From assembly GCA_946415265.1 (NCBI GenBank), contig CAMKRV010000007.1:1-39816 (forward strand): a stretch of 39,816 nucleotides of DNA. Reading direction: 5' to 3'. The translations under genes were made by a program, and so were the position numbers. Each line of letters starts with the position of its first letter. Position 1 is the first letter of the stretch. The stretch comes from an uncultured Candidatus Saccharibacteria bacterium (lineage in GTDB: Bacteria > Patescibacteriota > Saccharimonadia > Saccharimonadales > Saccharimonadaceae). This document shows, piece after piece, positions 7,755 to 16,201 of this stretch. The notes beneath the pieces are model-generated. The model saw nothing but the letters and a program-made list of their open reading frames with translations, was not told the DNA's origin and ran no database searches.

Positions 7755-9194
7755 ATGGAAATTATTACTAGGTTTGCCCCTAGTCCTACGGGGTATATTC
7801 ATATCGGCAACGTCCGTTCTGCCATCTATCCTTATCTTCTCGCCAAACAAAATAAAGGCAAGATGATTTTGCGCATCGAAGATACCGACCGTGCTCGCTA
7901 TGTAGAAGGCGCCACAGAATTAATAGAAGACACTTTGGAATGGCTCGGTCTCAATTGGGATGAAGGTCCCATTGTGGGTGGCCCACACGGCCCTTATTTT
8001 CAAAGCGAACGTATGGAGATCTATCACAAATGGGCTCGCAAATTAATTGAATCTGGTCGCGCCTATGCCGATCCTACTCCGCCAGAACAAATCGCCCAGT
8101 ATCGCGAAAAATGCAATCAAGAAAAAGTTCCGTTTCTTTATCGTAACTTCCGTCCAGAAAATACTACGGAATGGAAGCCGGGCATTCCTCTGCGCTTCAA
8201 AGCCGAGCCAAAATCCTATACTTGGCACGACGAAGTCATGGGGGATATGCACGCTGGTCCAGAGGTCCTAGACGACATCATACTTATTAAAAAAGATGGC
8301 TACCCTACTTACAATTTCGCCCACATTGTAGACGATGCTGAAATGGGTGTCACACATGTCATGCGTGGCGTAGAATATTTATCCAGCACGCCAAATTATT
8401 TAGCACTGTACGAAGCACTACATCTCGCACAACCTAAACTTGTTTCCCTTCCGCACATTTTAGCGCCACAAGGCAATAAAAAACTCGGCAAACGCGATGG
8501 TGCTAAATCCGTCACCGAATATCGTGACGATGGCGTTTTAGCCGAAGCTATGCTAAATTATCTTGCCTGCCTTGGTTGGAACGACGGTACCGAGCAAGAA
8601 ATCTATACAAAAGACGAACTTATCAAAAATTTCTCGTTGGATCGCATTCAGAATTCTGGCGCTCGCTACGACGAAACAAAATTACTCTGGCTAAACGGTC
8701 AATGGATTCGCCGTATTTTTACCGAACAAGGCGCCGAAGCTCTTTATGCTCGTACCACCAATTTCTGGCCAGAAATCGCCAATGATTTTTCTGACGAATA
8801 CAAAATCAAAGTTCTATCCATTATTTACGATCGCCTCAAAACTCTTTCCGATCTTCGCGAAATGACCACTTATTTCTTTGAAGACCCTCGCATAGATATA
8901 GATATGTTAGTCAACAATAAATTTGTCAAAAAGCTTTCCGAAGCCGAAATAGAAGAGTTACTTAAACTAACTATTGCCAAACTCACCGACCTCAAAGAAT
9001 GGAACGCCGACAATATACAGATAATACTAAACGAGCTACTAACGGAAACTGGCAAAAAACCAGCTGAGCTCTTTAGCCTCATCCGTATCGCTATTAGTTT
9101 TGCGCCATTTAGTCCAGCACTAAATCTCACCATGGATGTTTTGGGGCGCAATATCACCCTCGCCCGTCTCAATACCGTCGCTCGCAGTATTTAA
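7755..9194 (+). CDS. gltX: Glutamyl-tRNA synthetase
   Basis: Class I synthetase that charges tRNA-Glu. The HIGH-type motif PSPTGYIHIGNVR is at residues 9-21, LRIEDTDRAR follows, and the KMSKS-type loop reads KKLGKRDGAKSV (about residues 240-252). A C-terminal anticodon-binding helical region follows; 479 residues is normal. An extended -10 TG T TATAAT (7739-7747) lies 7 nt before the ATG and only 4 bases past the stop of the preceding gene, so gltX has its own promoter and is predicted leaderless. A hairpin terminator follows at 9201. In bacteria lacking GlnRS this enzyme may also charge tRNA-Gln; the window does not tell. Confidence 0.97.
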   Translation: MEIITRFAPSPTGYIHIGNVRSAIYPYLLAKQNKGKMILRIEDTDRARYVEGATELIEDTLEWLGLNWDEGPIVGGPHGPYFQSERMEIYHKWARKLIESGRAYADPTPPEQIAQYREKCNQEKVPFLYRNFRPENTTEWKPGIPLRFKAEPKSYTWHDEVMGDMHAGPEVLDDIILIKKDGYPTYNFAHIVDDAEMGVTHVMRGVEYLSSTPNYLALYEALHLAQPKLVSLPHILAPQGNKKLGKRDGAKSVTEYRDDGVLAEAMLNYLACLGWNDGTEQEIYTKDELIKNFSLDRIQNSGARYDETKLLWLNGQWIRRIFTEQGAEALYARTTNFWPEIANDFSDEYKIKVLSIIYDRLKTLSDLREMTTYFFEDPRIDIDMLVNNKFVKKLSEAEIEELLKLTIAKLTDLKEWNADNIQIILNELLTETGKKPAELFSLIRIAISFAPFSPALNLTMDVLGRNITLARLNTVARSI

Positions 9195-9200
9195 ACCAAA

Positions 9201-9233
9201 ACAGAAACGGAATTCACTTCCGTCTCTGTTTTT
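9201..9233 (+). terminator. gltX terminator
   Basis: ACAGA-A-ACGGAA pairs with TTCCGT-C-TCTGT around a short loop and is followed by a T run, starting 7 bases after the gltX stop. Confidence 0.8.
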
Positions 9234-9250
9234 AATCTAGTTTTCTTTGC

Positions 9251-9281
9251 TGAACTTTCTTTTTTCGAAAAAGAAAGTTCA
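9251..9281 (-). terminator. Perfect A/T-rich inverted repeat, terminator of the DUF4367-like gene
   Basis: Inverted repeat (TGAACTTTCTTTTT pairing with its complement), 3 bases after the end of the minus-strand gene. The arms supply T runs on both strands, so it can serve both converging genes. Confidence 0.7.
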
Positions 9282-9284
9282 AGG

Positions 9285-10136
9285 TTATAACGATGTCGCA
9301 ATTGTATTTATTTGTTTCTTAGTTAACGATCCTGCAGTCGTATCAATTTTATAAACCACACCACCATTCACCCAGGCCGCATCACTGCCACTTATATATA
9401 TAGTAAGCCCTTGTTCGCGCACCGTAGAATAATTTTCACCATATTCATCTTTTACAAAATTCGTCAAAAGCGCATTAGAATCCCACGATGATTGTTCTTC
9501 AATCAGAGAAAACGCATCACCCGTACCAGAATTCTTAAAATTCAAGGTTATCTTTCCATCTTCAGAAGTAATATCCGATAAGCTAAAATCACGTGGCACA
9601 TAGCCAGGATATTTTGCATCTATACCAGTTTGCATTGCCGCTACCCGCATAGAGATATCCGGCATGTTTAAATTCACAAAATACACAATTGCAAACACCG
9701 CCGCTGCCGCACAAGAAAGTGCCAACACTACACGCCCCAACCCAAAATGTACCTTTGGTGCTTTTTGTTTCTTTATCTTCTTGGCTTCACTTTCAGAAGT
9801 TTTAGCCGCACTCGCTAAAGCTTTCTTGATAGCTTGGTCTTTCAATTCTTTAGCTGTCATCTTACTTACCATAGGGGCCGCGGTGCGTTCTTGCATTTTA
9901 TTAATTGCCGACACCTGCATCGGATGCGCCACCGCTGGCGCTACTGGCTGAGTATCCTGCACTTTTTTTACGTCCAGCGTAGAGTTAAAATGCTTCACCC
10001 TAGAACTCCGCTTCACGGAAACCATCACATCCGTACTTTTCACGGGCCTCTTTACATATCTACGGTTAAGTGTAGTAGAAGCCTGCACTTTACGATGCGC
10101 AGCTGTCGCTGAATGTGTAGTATCTGATTTTTGCAT
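9285..10136 (-). CDS. Membrane protein with DUF4367-like C-terminal domain
   Basis: A long basic, Lys/Ala-rich cytoplasmic N-terminus (about 145 residues), one membrane segment (VVLALSCAAAAVFAIVYFV), then an extracytoplasmic region of about 120 residues (YPGYVPRDFSLSDI, ITLNFKNSG, LTIYISGSDAAWVNGGVVYKI, ending INTIATSL). This pattern resembles DUF4367, a family of uncertain function found in envelope and anti-sigma-like proteins. The start is set at the ATG at 10136 because GAGGTG lies 3-4 nt upstream; the frame could open earlier at 10190. Divergent from the PEGA gene. No sigma factor is adjacent, so an anti-sigma role is not supported by context. Confidence 0.7.
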   Translation of the reverse strand: MQKSDTTHSATAAHRKVQASTTLNRRYVKRPVKSTDVMVSVKRSSRVKHFNSTLDVKKVQDTQPVAPAVAHPMQVSAINKMQERTAAPMVSKMTAKELKDQAIKKALASAAKTSESEAKKIKKQKAPKVHFGLGRVVLALSCAAAAVFAIVYFVNLNMPDISMRVAAMQTGIDAKYPGYVPRDFSLSDITSEDGKITLNFKNSGTGDAFSLIEEQSSWDSNALLTNFVKDEYGENYSTVREQGLTIYISGSDAAWVNGGVVYKIDTTAGSLTKKQINTIATSL

Positions 10137-10229
10137 TTTCACCTCGCTTATTCTTATATTAATCATACTCTTTCCCAACACAAAACGCAAGAGCTAATTT
10201 TATAAAAAATATGTTATAATATATACCGT

Positions 10230-11633
10230 ATGGATCCAGAACGAACTAAACGCCGCCAAAGCGCCAAAATCATTATATCTGAAACCATTATGGTGCTTGC
10301 CGTAGTAATTACGGTCACCATATTAGCTTTTATCGTTTCTGGATATTGGCTTAATTCAGATTTCAAGGTAGAACGTAACGGCCTTTTACAAATTTCTTCC
10401 GTACCCACCGGCGCAGATATATATATAGATGGCGATTCGTCTTGGCTCCAACGCACCAATACTTCCAAAGTGCTTTCTTCTGGCGAACATACCGTCAAAC
10501 TCACCAAAGATGGTTATGATTCTTGGCAAAAAACCATCAACATTTCCGAAGGCTTACTTTATCGCATTCATTACCCGCGCCTTTTCCTTCAAAATAGAAC
10601 TCCAGAAAGCCTGCTAGACGTTACCGGCACCACACTCGCCACCACTTCTCCAGATCATAATTCCCTTATTCTTATAAATAACACCACTGAGTGGAGTTTT
10701 ATCAATCTAGATTCCGACGAAATCAAACCAGAGCCAATAAATATTTCTCAAATTTTCTCTAGTGTTAGCCTTGCACCAGAAGCCACCACCGGTCTTTTCA
10801 CCGGCACAGTTCAAGACATTAAATGGGATTACGATGGCACACACGCACTTTTCAAAATCAGTAACACCGACGCCACCGAGTGGGTACTTCTAGATGTTAA
10901 AAATCCCGCCAAAAGCATCAATCTTACCAGAGAATTTGGCGCCAATTTCAACGAAATTCAGATCCTAGATAATTCGTCCAATAATCTTTTAGCTATCAGA
11001 AACGGCAATCTTCACAAAATAGATGTCTCCGGCAAATCTATCTCCGCCGTACTCGCAGAAAATGTCACCAATTTCGACCATTATAATAACGAAGTTGTAT
11101 TTTCTGCCACCACCACGTCAGAAACTCCGGTCAATTATATAGGTTTCCTCAAACTTGGCGATGACAAAATCACCACCCTAGAAGAAACCAATTCCCCAGT
11201 TTTAGTTACTCTTAGTAGATTTTACGACGACAAATACATCACCGTACTTTCGGATCGTCTAGTTTCTCTTTACAAAAAAGAAGATTTCACCAAGATCAGG
11301 GATTTTGAGCTCACATTCCAGCCCACTTCTATCAAAGTCGGCCACAACGGCGAATTTATCACTATGCCCCTAGACAACCAAATCGCCACTCTAGATATGG
11401 AAGCTATGTCTGTTACAGAGTGGCAGCCGTCCGGTACACGTTTTGGCTGGATAGATAATGACATGGTTTACACTGTCGCAGACAATTCCCTTACCGTCTA
11501 TGATTTTGACGGCTACAATCAACGCACCATCGCTAGTAACGTATCCGAACATTTCCCGGCTGCCATCACCAATAATAAATGGCTATATTATTTCAGCGAC
11601 AACACTCTAATTCGTGAAAAAATCACCGATTAG
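10230..11633 (+). CDS. PEGA-domain membrane protein with propeller-like region
   Basis: One N-terminal membrane segment (about residues 16-40), then a PEGA domain (ISSVPTGADIYIDG, SGEHTVKLTKDGYDSW; about residues 55-120), then about 330 residues of repeated beta-strand pattern with WD-like blades (DIKWDYDGTHALFKI, IQILDNSSNNLLAIRNGN, RFGWIDNDMVYTV, NNKWLYYFSDN), probably a beta-propeller. The protein is likely extracytoplasmic and envelope-associated; its ligand is unknown. TG T TATAAT (10212-10220) lies 9 nt before the ATG. It is convergent with the sortase gene, with a 19-base gap. Confidence 0.8.
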   Translation: MDPERTKRRQSAKIIISETIMVLAVVITVTILAFIVSGYWLNSDFKVERNGLLQISSVPTGADIYIDGDSSWLQRTNTSKVLSSGEHTVKLTKDGYDSWQKTINISEGLLYRIHYPRLFLQNRTPESLLDVTGTTLATTSPDHNSLILINNTTEWSFINLDSDEIKPEPINISQIFSSVSLAPEATTGLFTGTVQDIKWDYDGTHALFKISNTDATEWVLLDVKNPAKSINLTREFGANFNEIQILDNSSNNLLAIRNGNLHKIDVSGKSISAVLAENVTNFDHYNNEVVFSATTTSETPVNYIGFLKLGDDKITTLEETNSPVLVTLSRFYDDKYITVLSDRLVSLYKKEDFTKIRDFELTFQPTSIKVGHNGEFITMPLDNQIATLDMEAMSVTEWQPSGTRFGWIDNDMVYTVADNSLTVYDFDGYNQRTIASNVSEHFPAAITNNKWLYYFSDNTLIREKITD

Positions 11634-11652
11634 CCACGCTAATAATAACTAA

Positions 11653-12867
11653 TCAATTCCCCGTCAGCCAATTCCAAATCCCCTCAAAGAAGGATGGCTC
11701 GTTAGACGGAAATGCATCACTCGTATTCTGGTCCACCGTAGGCAAATCTTCTGAAGTCTCCGCCCCGTCATAACTTGGCGAAATTTGTTCCGCCGTCACT
11801 AGCAAACGATACCTAGAAGTCCCCAGCGGTGTGCAAGTCACCAACGTAAGTAATGGTTTATCCGTATCCACTACTAGTGCCGCCACGTTGCTCGGCTCTA
11901 CTACTTCTTTTTTTACCACACGGTAAGTATATCGCACCGAATTATAGTTTACATATATCAAATCGCCATCATCTAGCCGCTCTAAGCCAGAAAAGATATA
12001 TTTATACGGATTAGAACTATACACATCCCCCGCCGAATGTCCCGTAATCACCAAATTTCCAATCTCCCCAGGATACGCACTCGCACCCGCTATCCTGTAA
12101 TGCGCCACCCCATTATTCATTGCGCTCATCACTTCGTTTAGCGAAATCCCAAAATGTATCGGCACATCTATATTCAATTTCGGGATAATCAACCGCGGCT
12201 CTGCTGATACTGTTTGCGTAATTGTCGGGTCTATAGCTTCTATCTGCGAAGCTGGTGCATTTCCTGGCGATACATATGCCATAATTGGCGCAAAAATCAA
12301 CCGGTTATATTGCAAAAACAATATTAGTAGCACCACCGCCACCCCAGCAAGTACCGGTATCCAATGCCGTCGCCGGCGCGATTTTTTTGCATTTTCTGTT
12401 GCTTTTTTACGAATTGTTCTTCTTAATCTACTCTTAATATCATCATCGTTTTCGGAAGAAACGGACGCGCCCCCTTCAGCATCCCCCCCTGTTAACGAAA
12501 GCCCTGCCTTTTTATCGCTCTTCATACTATTGCGCGTCAGCGTTCCTAATATTTCTTCCTCTTCCGCCCTGTTTCTAGCATCTTTCAAACGCTCTTTTTC
12601 TATATAAGTTCGCGCCGCCTTAGAATAATAATCGCTATAATACTTTTGATAATAATCTTGCCACGCCGAATGATACTTCTTCCAAGATTCTGAATTAATC
12701 TTCGGTGTTACCGGTTCATTTTTCAGATGAGAATCGTTATTTTCTGGATTTTTCGCTGCTTTTTTTGCCGCATCAGTATAAGCCGCTAGTACCTTTTTCC
12801 TAGCGATTTGTGCGGCCGTCTGCCTCTGTACGTCTCTAGAAGATAGCCCACCTTTTTCTGAATCCAT
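11653..12867 (-). CDS. Sortase family transpeptidase
   Basis: A charged cytoplasmic N-terminus of about 165 residues, one membrane segment (HWIPVLAGVAVVLLILFLQY), then a sortase domain: RLIIPKLNIDVPI, LVITGHSAG with the catalytic His, LLTLVTCTPLGTSRYRLLV with the catalytic Cys and Arg. It cleaves sorting signals and joins proteins to the envelope or to each other. The TCTPLGTSRYRL signature suggests a class C/D/E type and not housekeeping SrtA. No LPXTG substrate is visible in this window: the FISUMP proteins end without a sorting signal. The unusually long cytoplasmic region is Lys/Glu/Tyr-rich. TGC-TATAAT (12879-12874) ends 6 nt before the ATG, predicting a leaderless message. Confidence 0.92.
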   Translation of the reverse strand: MDSEKGGLSSRDVQRQTAAQIARKKVLAAYTDAAKKAAKNPENNDSHLKNEPVTPKINSESWKKYHSAWQDYYQKYYSDYYSKAARTYIEKERLKDARNRAEEEEILGTLTRNSMKSDKKAGLSLTGGDAEGGASVSSENDDDIKSRLRRTIRKKATENAKKSRRRRHWIPVLAGVAVVLLILFLQYNRLIFAPIMAYVSPGNAPASQIEAIDPTITQTVSAEPRLIIPKLNIDVPIHFGISLNEVMSAMNNGVAHYRIAGASAYPGEIGNLVITGHSAGDVYSSNPYKYIFSGLERLDDGDLIYVNYNSVRYTYRVVKKEVVEPSNVAALVVDTDKPLLTLVTCTPLGTSRYRLLVTAEQISPSYDGAETSEDLPTVDQNTSDAFPSNEPSFFEGIWNWLTGN

Positions 12868-12914
12868 AATAAAATTATAGCATAATTAGGGAAAATATGT
12901 TAAAATAACTACAT

Positions 12915-13001
12915 GGGCGAGTGGCGGAACTGGTAGACGCGCTAGACTCAAAATCTTGTGATCGCAAGGTCGTGAGGGTTCAAGTCCCTCCTCGCCCACC
13001 A
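12915..13001 (+). tRNA. tRNA-Leu (anticodon CAA)
   Basis: Acceptor GGGCGAG with CTCGCCC, D arm with TGGCGGAACTGGTAGACGC, anticodon loop CTCAAAA giving CAA, a long class II variable arm, T arm GAGGGTTCAAGTCCCTC, discriminator A and an encoded CCA. It decodes TTG. Extended -10 TGTTAAAAT lies at about 12898-12906, back to back with the sortase promoter. Confidence 0.95.
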
Positions 13002-13035
13002 TGTTAAGACTACATCTTGGAGGTCAAGGTATAGT

Positions 13036-13071
13036 GAAGAAAACCCCTGATTTGTCAGGGGCTTTCTTTTG
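13036..13071 (+). terminator. tRNA-Leu terminator
   Basis: CCCCTGA/TCAGGGG stem with TTTG loop (13044-13061), extended by AAGAAA/TTTCTT and followed by a T-rich run. The remaining spacer to 13231 holds a -10 (TATAAT 13161-13166) for the Nudix gene and nothing else I can identify. Confidence 0.85.
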
Positions 13072-13231
13072 TTATTCTCGCCCACCACGCAGAACAAGTC
13101 CCAAAGTGGCTTCTTTTAGTTTTAGATAATCCTACACTTTTACCAACCCTATTTTTCTTATATAATATATAACAATAAGTTTAATATGCTACGAATTTAG
13201 CAAAATTTGAACATCGAAGGAGAATTAAAGT

Positions 13232-13711
13232 ATGCAATCAGATATTGAAAAACATTTTGCCGTAAGTGGTTTTGTTATGAACCAAGAAAAGACGAAACTA
13301 TTAATGGTGTATCACAAAAAATTGAATACCTGGGTCATCCCTGGGGGTCATTTAGAGGCTGACGAATATCCAGCAGAGGGAGCTATTAGAGAAATTTTTG
13401 AAGAAACAGGAATTAATGCTACAGTAATTGATTCCAGCGAATTTACATTTAAAGGCAATAAAAAGGAATCGTCTATTGCTACACCTTACGCTATGCTTAG
13501 TGAATTCATACCAGAAAAAGGCGATAAACCTGCACACATACATATGGATTTTATATTTGTATGTATAGCCGACGAAGAGATTCCTAGAAAACGAGAAACC
13601 GAAGTCGCCGATGTGAAATGGATGACTTGGAAAGAAGTTTTAAAATCAGACACATTTGAATCTATTAAGGAGTTTGCAAGAAAAAGGGTTAGCAAAAAGG
13701 CAAAAATATAA
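13232..13711 (+). CDS. Nudix hydrolase
   Basis: The complete Nudix box G-x5-E-x7-REUxEExGU is present (GGHLEADEYPAEGAIREI, then FEETGI), so it should hydrolyse a nucleoside diphosphate-X compound using divalent metal. The substrate cannot be read from the sequence. 159 residues, single domain, basic C-terminal tail (RKRVSKKAKI). The start has a good Shine-Dalgarno (GAAGGAGA, 8 nt upstream) and a leader of about 60 nt from TATAAT at 13161. Codon use is more A/T-ending than in the neighbouring housekeeping genes, so it may be a more recent arrival; this is a weak inference. Confidence 0.93.
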   Translation: MQSDIEKHFAVSGFVMNQEKTKLLMVYHKKLNTWVIPGGHLEADEYPAEGAIREIFEETGINATVIDSSEFTFKGNKKESSIATPYAMLSEFIPEKGDKPAHIHMDFIFVCIADEEIPRKRETEVADVKWMTWKEVLKSDTFESIKEFARKRVSKKAKI

Positions 13712-13726
13712 TATAAAAGTAATATA

Positions 13727-13748
13727 TGGCCATTTTGGGCCTTTTTTT
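13727..13748 (+). terminator. Nudix gene terminator
   Basis: Short GGCC/GGCC stem followed by seven T residues; it runs into the stop codon of the converging surface gene. Confidence 0.6.
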
Positions 13749-15810
13749 AATTACTTCTCATACACCGCACTGAAAATCCATAATTTTTACCCCATTCACT
13801 CCATTGAGCAATAATACCACTAAAATCTAAGCGACTTGCATTATTGTATCCTATCCTAACCTTAGCCCAAAAATCGCCATAAGCGCCGACAGCACCGTTA
13901 GAACCAGAAAAAAACACGCCATAGGTAGCCAACATTCCAGGATTATTACCACTATTCCACAACATTTTCGACGTCACATCGTTATAAGTAGGCAATGTCC
14001 AATTCTTTGGGCAAACAGACCCTAGCGCTAAACCATCATTAGCAGATGTCGCATTCGTACTCGTCGTTGTCGGGTCGTCGCACTGATACGGATTGGCTTT
14101 GGCTGCGTACCAATTGTAGTAATATTCATTGCTGTAATTGTTACCACTACCTTGGTTGTAATGTTTCATTATGGCCTTACAATAATAGTCTTGACTACTA
14201 GAAAACCAAGTTTCCGTTGGCATAGTAAAGGTTGTATAAGTAGCATTCGGCGTGATATCAGAATCTGCACTAGTAAGCACTCTAGCAATAGTGCCGCCAT
14301 TGCCATCATCCATAGTATTGTCTAGTCTCAAATTACTCAGCATATAGCAATAATTACCAAACTTAGCTACAGTGTATGATTTGCCGTCTCTTGAATCTGT
14401 TACATTTATGCCGCCTAAAGTTTCATCATTGTAAGCAGGGCAACTTTCTAAGGCCAAGTTTTGCATAGCAGTATAAGAAGCCGCATCTTGGCTACCAGTA
14501 GCAGTTAAAGTTTCATCAACTGTCCCCACATTATAGGTGGTAGTGAGTAGCGTAGGGCTAGTTAGATTAGTCATAGAGCCACTCGTACTAGTCCAAGAGT
14601 CTAACGTATGGTTAGCTACCGGCACCACCGTTACGGCATACTTTCTACCTACTGGAGCATTAGAAAACGTATAGCTCCCACCATTAGTTATATAGAATGG
14701 TTTCCAGTTATTACCACTATCTGCCACTATAATAGTGTCTATGTTATTTCCTGCAGTAAAGGTAATAGTATGCACTTCTTGCCACATAGCATAAAGCGTA
14801 ATGTCGGTATTATCACTAGTTTGGTTTATTGGAAATGTTCTGCTACCAGTACCGTCTTGGTAGTAAATATTACCACTGCAGCTATCTGTACTACCAGATG
14901 TTACTGGCAGTACATTGCACCAGCCAGCAAAGACATATCCAGATCTAGTTGGTTTAGTATTTGGCAGTGTAATACTTTCAGCCATAGTACTATTATTTAA
15001 TGCTGCTGGAAGCCCACTCACTTCCCCTTCTCCAGCATTACCTTTATCAAAGGCAATTTCGTATGGTATAGGATTAGCCACTACCTGTATTACAAATGTA
15101 TTTGTATAGTTCCCTTTAGACACTTCCGTATCCACCCTAGCACCTATAGCTATATTGTAGTTATTAGCCGTGTTGGCATTGGCTGTGTTAGTTGTATCCA
15201 TACTTATAGACGTGGTATTAGTAGGAGCCGAGAGATAATTGGTACCAGTAGTAGTATTTAGGTTAGTTACTTTATATCCCCAAGTATTATTGTATTGGGT
15301 ATTATTAGCATTGGAGAATTCTTGTTCAGTAATACCAGCACCAGTTACGCCTGTTACTGTGCCGATGGAGGATATTCTACCTACGACTGTTTGTTCATTG
15401 CCTTCTCCTGCTGTTTGTATTAGATTAGCTGCGTCTGTGCCAGTACTACTAGCTGCAATGCCTAGGGTATATCCAGCAAAGTAGTTAGTCATCACGCCTA
15501 CCGTATTAGTAGTAGTATCAGACTTAGCAAAGGTACCCGTAGGCGAAATTGGTTTAAGATCTAGAGAAATACTATTTACCATAGATACATTTAGACATGG
15601 AGCAGTAGAATCCATACAAGGATCTAGAGCAAAAGTGAAATTACTACACAACATCAAATTAATTATTGTGCCAATAACTAAACCAGCCAAACAAAATAAG
15701 CGAGGTCGTAGTGCCAACGGAAGAAGTGAAAAGCCGTTGGCACTAAAACATCGCCTATTGCTATAGGATACCGCACCTTTTACTTTGTTTTTTAGTGAAG
15801 TAAATTTCAC
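13747..15810 (-). CDS. FISUMP surface protein with InlB-type B repeat
   Basis: 687 residues from a GTG at 15810, chosen because AGAAAGGTAG lies just upstream and the sequence before it belongs to the conserved leader. Order: N-terminal segment with a hydrophobic signal region (LFCLAGLVIGTIINLMLC), a beta-rich domain with TWGYK and SKGNYTNTFVIQVV like those at 6797 and 23892, a Listeria/Bacteroides B-repeat (about residues 249-345; YEIAFDKGNAGEGEVSG, GYVFAGWC, ITLYAMW), a second beta domain, then FISUMP (about 470-687; DSRDGKSYTVAKFGNYCYM, CPKNWTLPTY, ending YGFSVRCMRSN). The frame is open to 15897, but that part overlaps regulatory RNA. Inferred surface adhesin or receptor-like protein; expression is probably controlled through the leader at 15811-16005. 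Confidence 0.85.
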   Translation of the reverse strand: MKFTSLKNKVKGAVSYSNRRCFSANGFSLLPLALRPRLFCLAGLVIGTIINLMLCSNFTFALDPCMDSTAPCLNVSMVNSISLDLKPISPTGTFAKSDTTTNTVGVMTNYFAGYTLGIAASSTGTDAANLIQTAGEGNEQTVVGRISSIGTVTGVTGAGITEQEFSNANNTQYNNTWGYKVTNLNTTTGTNYLSAPTNTTSISMDTTNTANANTANNYNIAIGARVDTEVSKGNYTNTFVIQVVANPIPYEIAFDKGNAGEGEVSGLPAALNNSTMAESITLPNTKPTRSGYVFAGWCNVLPVTSGSTDSCSGNIYYQDGTGSRTFPINQTSDNTDITLYAMWQEVHTITFTAGNNIDTIIVADSGNNWKPFYITNGGSYTFSNAPVGRKYAVTVVPVANHTLDSWTSTSGSMTNLTSPTLLTTTYNVGTVDETLTATGSQDAASYTAMQNLALESCPAYNDETLGGINVTDSRDGKSYTVAKFGNYCYMLSNLRLDNTMDDGNGGTIARVLTSADSDITPNATYTTFTMPTETWFSSSQDYYCKAIMKHYNQGSGNNYSNEYYYNWYAAKANPYQCDDPTTTSTNATSANDGLALGSVCPKNWTLPTYNDVTSKMLWNSGNNPGMLATYGVFFSGSNGAVGAYGDFWAKVRIGYNNASRLDFSGIIAQWSEWGKNYGFSVRCMRSN

Positions 15811-16005
15811 TAGCCTACCTTTCTGTTTTATTTTCTGGTGCCTACCTCCTACAAAAAATGGCACCGCAAGGGGTGCTGTATCACAATCATTTTCCAAAGC
15901 AAAGCTAATTCAACGATCTGATGCCTTACGGCGCCATTGTCGAACGTTCAATTAGCTTATTAAAAAACTTTGGAACTTAAATTGTAATACAGCACTTCCA
16001 TTATA
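15811..16005 (-). promoter_or_regulatory. FISUMP-type leader RNA, copy 1 (candidate novel cis-regulatory element)
   Basis: -10 TATAAT at 16005-16000; transcript start near 15995. P0: 15995-15981 pairs with 15887-15873, 15 bp with one G-U. P1: 15957-15945 pairs with 15915-15903, with a symmetric internal loop. Strand A (AATGGCGCCGTAAGG, 15938-15924) lies in the P1 loop and pairs with strand B (15871-15857), which is followed by a U-run. A shorter strand C (GGCACC, 15842-15837) can compete for strand B. The start codon and Shine-Dalgarno follow. The same architecture occurs at 23675 and 31882. Confidence 0.7.
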
Positions 16006-16091
16006 ACCCGCTTATCCCCTCCCCGCAACCCTTGACTTTCTTAAAAAACATTACAAAAATACTATGCCAGAAAAACGTAGTATCCTACACC

Positions 16092-16201
16092 TAATTTAAT
16101 AATTAAAATCACCCAGATTGGTGGTTTCTTGGCGCGTAGCGCTATTATTGATAGAGCAAGCGCCAAAAACCGCCGAGATGGGTGATTTTAATATTAAATT
16201 A
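16092..16201. repeat. Structured palindromic repeat, copy A
   Basis: Long imperfect inverted repeat: about 22 bp outer stem, a second stem (GGTGGTTT against AAAACCGCC), and a central hairpin (GCTAT/ATAGAGC). It begins at the metK stop codon and so lies at the end of the metK transcript. It aligns along its whole core with copy B at 28091-28199, including AGCGC, GAGCAAGC, AAAAAC and AGATGGG.GATTTTA. Confidence 0.7.

Noticed and set aside
11653-12867. FISUMP proteins as sortase substrates
   Set aside because: None of the four FISUMP proteins has an LPXTG-like motif with a C-terminal hydrophobic segment.
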